The translations under genes were made by a program, and so were the position numbers. Positions 11,077-13,390 of a DNA stretch of 13,390 nucleotides are shown here, piece after piece. The notes under the pieces were generated by a model, which did no database searches, was not told the DNA's origin, and saw nothing but the letters and a program-made list of their open reading frames with translations. The stretch's first letter is position 1; each line of letters starts with the position of its first letter. Source of the stretch: CAYYWP01 sp050176585 (GTDB lineage Bacteria; Desulfobacterota; Binatia; HRBIN30; CADEER01); the NCBI GenBank assembly GCA_050176585.1, contig JBFXHX010000073.1:1-13390 (forward strand). Direction: 5' to 3'.

Positions 11077-11808
11077 TCAGCATTCAGCACCCAGGACCTC
11101 TCGCATCACCGCGGCCAACTCTCGCACAGCGTGCTCCCCATCGCCGGCGAAGGTCGATCCGTGCATCGCGGCGATCGTCTTCGGCCGCAACGCGGCAAGC
11201 CGCTGCAGGATACTGTCCGTATGGCGCGTGTACGGCATGTAGTTCGCGAACGGGCCCTGCTGATACTCGAGCAGGGTCTGCTTGCATCGATCGATGATAT
11301 CGGAGGTCGTGCGCGGCTCGAGATCGCCGTTCTGGTGAAACAGATCGGAGGAGAAGAGCGTACCGTGTGTTTCCTCGTACAGCAGGCTGGCCTCCCAGCA
11401 GTGCGGGACGTGCGGCGTCTGCAGGAACTGGAACCGATACTTGCCGGTGACCAGGCGCTCGCCGTCGGCCATCGCTCGCGCCGGTCTGGCGGCGACGACG
11501 TCGTCGACGCTCACGACCTTGCCGACGAACGTGCAGATCGCCGTCGCCTCGGGCGCGATTGTCTGCCACTCGTGCAGCGCGCCGCATTCGTCCGCCTCGA
11601 AGTGGCTGAAGCCGATCCAGCGCAGCTGGGCGGGGTCCATCACCCGCGCGACCGCCTCCCTGACGATGGGGAACAAAGACTTCATCCCGGTGTGGAACAG
11701 CAGCGGTTCGTCATCCAGCACGAGGAACTGATTGAACTGTAGGTTTCCCTCCGGAACGAACGTCGATACGCGGTAGACGTCGGCTGCGATCTCGGTCAGC
11801 TCACTCAT
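11077..11808 (-). CDS. MBL-fold protein with flavodiiron-type (ODP-like) diiron site
   Basis: A 243-residue soluble protein of the metallo-beta-lactamase fold with no signal peptide or membrane segment. It lacks the usual HxHxDH hydrolase motif and instead has H69-x-E71-x-D73-E74 (SHFEADECGAL), then H136 (TPHVPHCWE), D155 (LFSSDLFHQNGD) and H216 (AAMHGSTF). These correspond to the six iron ligands of the oxygen-reducing domain of flavodiiron proteins (H-x-E-x-D, H, D, H), so I infer a non-haem diiron centre rather than a zinc hydrolase site. There is no flavodoxin or rubredoxin domain, making it a stand-alone domain like the ODP oxygen-binding modules. Likely roles are O2 or NO binding or reduction with a separate electron donor, or sensing; the substrate is not shown. 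The ATG has a perfect GGAGGTGA site just upstream. Neighbours do not explain it: decayed amidase downstream, an unexplained 423-base gap upstream. Confidence 0.88.
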   Translation of the reverse strand: MSELTEIAADVYRVSTFVPEGNLQFNQFLVLDDEPLLFHTGMKSLFPIVREAVARVMDPAQLRWIGFSHFEADECGALHEWQTIAPEATAICTFVGKVVSVDDVVAARPARAMADGERLVTGKYRFQFLQTPHVPHCWEASLLYEETHGTLFSSDLFHQNGDLEPRTTSDIIDRCKQTLLEYQQGPFANYMPYTRHTDSILQRLAALRPKTIAAMHGSTFAGDGEHAVRELAAVMREVLGAEC

Positions 11809-11811
11809 GCA

Positions 11812-11819
11812 TCACCTCC
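11812..11819 (-). promoter_or_regulatory. strong ribosome binding site of the MBL-fold gene
   Basis: The minus strand reads GGAGGTGA, a full match to the 16S rRNA tail, with the GGAGG core six bases from the ATG at 11808. It suggests efficient, independent translation of this gene and settles its start. Confidence 0.82.
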
Positions 11820-12101
11820 GGGACGCGGCGCTCGCGTCGATACGCCGCCCATATTCCATCGGCCCCTCTGCGCGAGCAACTCACGCCCGCACACACCGCT
11901 CCGATACGCCCCGTAGACGGCTCGGCTGTTTCGTATCACGCAGTCGCGGTTCGGTGGACGGCAGCCGCGGATCGATCGCGAGCCATCGGTTCGCCATCGC
12001 CTTGCGAGGCAGAGCGATCCGGCGCGAAAACGAAGCGTTCGGCTTCCAGTGCCGGCATTCTCGCCACCACTCGTACGAACGATCGGCCGGAGCGACGCAC
12101 T

Positions 12102-12230
12102 GCACGCGGAGAGGTTCTGAGCCCGGCGCTGCCCTATGCGGCCGGTTGGCTCGACCGACTGATCGACTGGGTGCACCAGCTGCGCGGGCCGGATTGGGTC
12201 GGCTGGAACGGCTCGCAGGCGCTGCGCAGT
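12102..12230 (+). pseudogene. possible remnant of a membrane-type hypothetical protein
   Basis: A plus-strand frame here contains LSPALPYAAGWLDRLIDWV followed by HQLRGPDWVGW, then drifts into unstructured Arg-rich sequence and ends shortly after. The Trp-rich, amphipathic first part looks like real protein, similar in style to the N-terminal ends of some bacterial membrane proteins in which LPYxAGWLDRLxDWV-like text precedes the first helix. No good start codon with a ribosome site is present, and the expected hydrophobic helix does not follow. I therefore treat it only as a candidate relic on the strand opposite to all other genes. It could be chance; I cannot name the family. Confidence 0.25.
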
Positions 12231-12231
12231 A

Positions 12232-12504
12232 CTACTCGGCGCTGCTTGGATCGATTACCGAGGTGATTTGCGAGACCCGGTTGGCCGGGAAACCTCCTCG
12301 CTCGGCATGCTCCCGAACTATGTGTTCGTTCGGTGCGATGTATACGCAGTAGATCTTATCCCCGGTCACGTAGCTCTGGACCCACTGAATCCGGGGTCCC
12401 ATCTCGCTCAGCACGCCACACGACTTCTGTGAGATGGCTTTGAGCTCTTGCGACGACAGCTTTCCAGCTCCAGGGAGGTCACGTTCGATCAGATACTTTG
12501 GCAT
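12232..12504 (-). CDS. DUF4242 small protein (SCO4226-like nickel-binding family)
   Basis: A 90-residue soluble ferredoxin-like protein. The start MPKYLIERDLPGAGKLS, the middle segment SQKSCGVLSEMGPRIQWV, then DKIYCVYIAPNEHIVREHA, GGFPANRV and the end VIDPSSAE match the DUF4242 family (PF14026) along its length. One family member, Streptomyces SCO4226, is described as nickel binding; the role of most members is unknown, so no function is assigned here. The frame runs 15 codons further up to 12549, but the ATG at 12504 has GGAG six bases upstream and gives the family-typical start. It stands alone, with non-coding sequence on both sides (195 bases to the methyltransferase, 423 to the MBL-fold gene). 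Confidence 0.9.
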   Translation of the reverse strand: MPKYLIERDLPGAGKLSSQELKAISQKSCGVLSEMGPRIQWVQSYVTGDKIYCVYIAPNEHIVREHAERGGFPANRVSQITSVIDPSSAE

Positions 12505-12510
12505 CGCACT

Positions 12511-12514
12511 CTCC
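12511..12514 (-). promoter_or_regulatory. ribosome binding site of the DUF4242 gene
   Basis: GGAG on the minus strand, six bases before the ATG at 12504. It supports the shorter 90-residue product over the longest open frame. Confidence 0.65.
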
Positions 12515-12603
12515 GTTCTTCTCCGAGTCGGAGCGAGCCGCATGCTCACCCCGCGTCCTCGTCGCGCTTATCGACGCCGCCCGCGCATCGCTGTTTCATA
12601 CGA

Positions 12604-12642
12604 CGAAAGCGCTAGCGCCCAACCGCGAAAGCGCCAGCGCCC
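12604..12642. repeat. short direct repeat with internal dyad
   Basis: Two 17-base copies, CGAAAGCGCTAGCGCCC at 12604-12620 and CGAAAGCGCCAGCGCCC at 12626-12642, differ at one base and are 22 bases apart start to start. The first contains a perfect 10-base palindrome, GCGCTAGCGC (12609-12618). The reverse complement of the first eight bases, CGCTTTCG, occurs again at 12682-12689. The cluster sits just past the methyltransferase stop codon, so it might form RNA structure at that transcript's end, but no T run makes it a standard terminator. Confidence 0.55.
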
Positions 12643-12698
12643 GAAGGCTTCTGCACGCCTGATCACGCATCGCATCCCATCCGCTTTCGCCACACGGG

Positions 12699-13390
12699 TC
12701 ACACTGCCGACGGCGCGCCTTTCCGCCAGTACGCGCACTGCCAATCGGCTTCGACGATCTCTTCACGGATGTTCTGCACGCGCCGATACGCGAGGGCCGC
12801 CTGCTTTTCGCCGCACACGTTGTCGAGACCCCAGTCGTCGAGGATGACGTACCCGCCGGGCGACAGCTTCGGGTAGAGATGCGTCAGGATGTCGGTGGTC
12901 GCTTCGTACGAGTCGGCGTCCACGCGCAGCACCGCGACCTGTTTCACCGGCGCGCGCGGCAGCGTGTCCTGGAACCACCCGGCCAGGAACTGCACCTGGC
13001 CGTCCAGCAGCCCGTAGCGCCGGAAGTTGGATTTCACCGCGTCCAGGCCGACCGCGAGCCGGGCGATCTCGACGACCTTGTCCCAGTTGTACATCTTTTC
13101 ATCCAACGAACCGGGCGGCGGCGGCGGGAGACCCTGGAACGAGTCCGCGAGCCACACCGTCCGGTCGCCGACCCCGTGCGCCGCGAGCACGCCGCGCATG
13201 AAGATCGACGCGCCCCCGCGCCACACCCCGCATTCGATCAGATCGCCGGGAACTTGCCGCTCCAGACACTGCTCGATGCACCAGCGCAGGTTGTCGAGCT
13301 TCTTCTCGCCGCACATCGTAAGCGCGTTGCCGGACCAGAAGTGGTCGAACCACTCCGGCGTGATCTCCTCGAAGCGCCCGGGGTCGACCA
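12699..13390 (-). CDS. TylF/MycF-type O-methyltransferase, 5' end outside the window
   Basis: A SAM-dependent, Mg-dependent class I methyltransferase of the macrocin O-methyltransferase (TylF/MycF/NovP) family, which methylates sugar or polyphenolic hydroxyls in natural products and surface glycans; the acceptor here is unknown. At least 229 residues are visible. The frame stays open to the window edge and the upstream residues (EEITPEWFDHFWSGNALTMCGE) fit the family, so the Met at 13316 is internal and the gene is partial. Visible motifs, numbered from the edge: SAM motif LIECGVWRGGASIF with E52 (50-63), LADSFQGLP with D82 (80-88), and metal/catalytic residues D157 and D159 (VLRVDADSYEATTD) and D184-D185 (YVILDDWG). 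The C-terminal end is complete, ending at a TGA. A TylF-type gene often sits in a glycan or secondary-metabolite cluster, which may lie to the right of this window. Confidence 0.9.
   Translation of the reverse strand, partial: VDPGRFEEITPEWFDHFWSGNALTMCGEKKLDNLRWCIEQCLERQVPGDLIECGVWRGGASIFMRGVLAAHGVGDRTVWLADSFQGLPPPPPGSLDEKMYNWDKVVEIARLAVGLDAVKSNFRRYGLLDGQVQFLAGWFQDTLPRAPVKQVAVLRVDADSYEATTDILTHLYPKLSPGGYVILDDWGLDNVCGEKQAALAYRRVQNIREEIVEADWQCAYWRKGAPSAV

Larger units (their letters stand above)
11809..12231. other. 423-base gap without a confident gene
   Basis: Between the MBL-fold gene and the DUF4242 gene I find no gene I would defend. Minus-strand frames of 74 and 123 codons cross it, but neither shows a family motif. 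Codon use in the 74-codon frame has more A/T in third positions than the neighbouring genes. The ribosome site of the MBL-fold gene is at 11812-11819. A possible gene relic on the plus strand near 12102-12230 is listed separately. The region looks like eroded accessory sequence. Confidence 0.5.

Noticed and set aside
11805..12176. Minus-strand open frames of 123 and 74 codons in the gap upstream of the MBL-fold gene.
   Set aside because: No family motif, no convincing ribosome site, and codon use is less GC-biased at third positions than in the real genes. The longer one also overlaps the MBL-fold start and its ribosome site.
12505..12549. A 15-codon N-terminal extension of the DUF4242 protein.
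   Set aside because: Family members begin at MPKY, and the GGAG site fits the ATG at 12504.
13316..13318. Taking the Met codon here as the start of the methyltransferase.
   Set aside because: The frame remains open to the window edge with family-like residues upstream, and no ribosome site precedes this ATG. The gene is partial.

Overview
The window is high-GC DNA (roughly two thirds G+C by eye), and every gene I can support lies on the minus strand. Shine-Dalgarno sites are clear, genes overlap by a few bases, and one protein is a predicted lipoprotein. The order glgX, treZ, malQ, treY resembles trehalose clusters of Pseudomonas/Xanthomonas-type proteobacteria. I infer a high-GC Gram-negative, probably a proteobacterium, but cannot place it more closely.

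Reading in the direction of transcription (right to left), the window opens with a TylF/MycF-type O-methyltransferase whose 5' end lies outside it (12699-13390). Then come a small DUF4242 protein (12232-12504), a 423-base stretch with no confident gene, a metallo-beta-lactamase-fold protein with all six ligands of the flavodiiron type (11077-11808), a decayed amidase 3' end (10696-10920), and a secreted M28-family zinc peptidase predicted to be a lipoprotein (9720-10679).

The left two thirds is a tightly packed glycogen/maltodextrin-to-trehalose operon. glgX (7456-9612) overlaps treZ (5627-7459) by 4 bases. treZ overlaps a 1733-residue MalQ-TreY fusion (439-5640) by 14 bases. GlgX debranches glycogen to linear maltodextrins. 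The MalQ domain disproportionates short or unsuitable chains into longer ones. The TreY domain converts the reducing end to a trehalosyl unit, and TreZ releases trehalose. All four alpha-amylase-type catalytic centres look intact, so the pathway appears complete in three polypeptides.

The least ordinary points are the MalQ-TreY fusion, a degenerate second copy of the treY 3' end just past the treY stop codon, the amidase remnant that overlaps the longest reading of the peptidase and argues for a later start, and the diiron ligand set in the MBL-fold protein. I see no CRISPR array, transposase, tRNA or rRNA. I found no clearly undescribed system; the right third looks like an eroded accessory region and the left like a compact metabolic operon.
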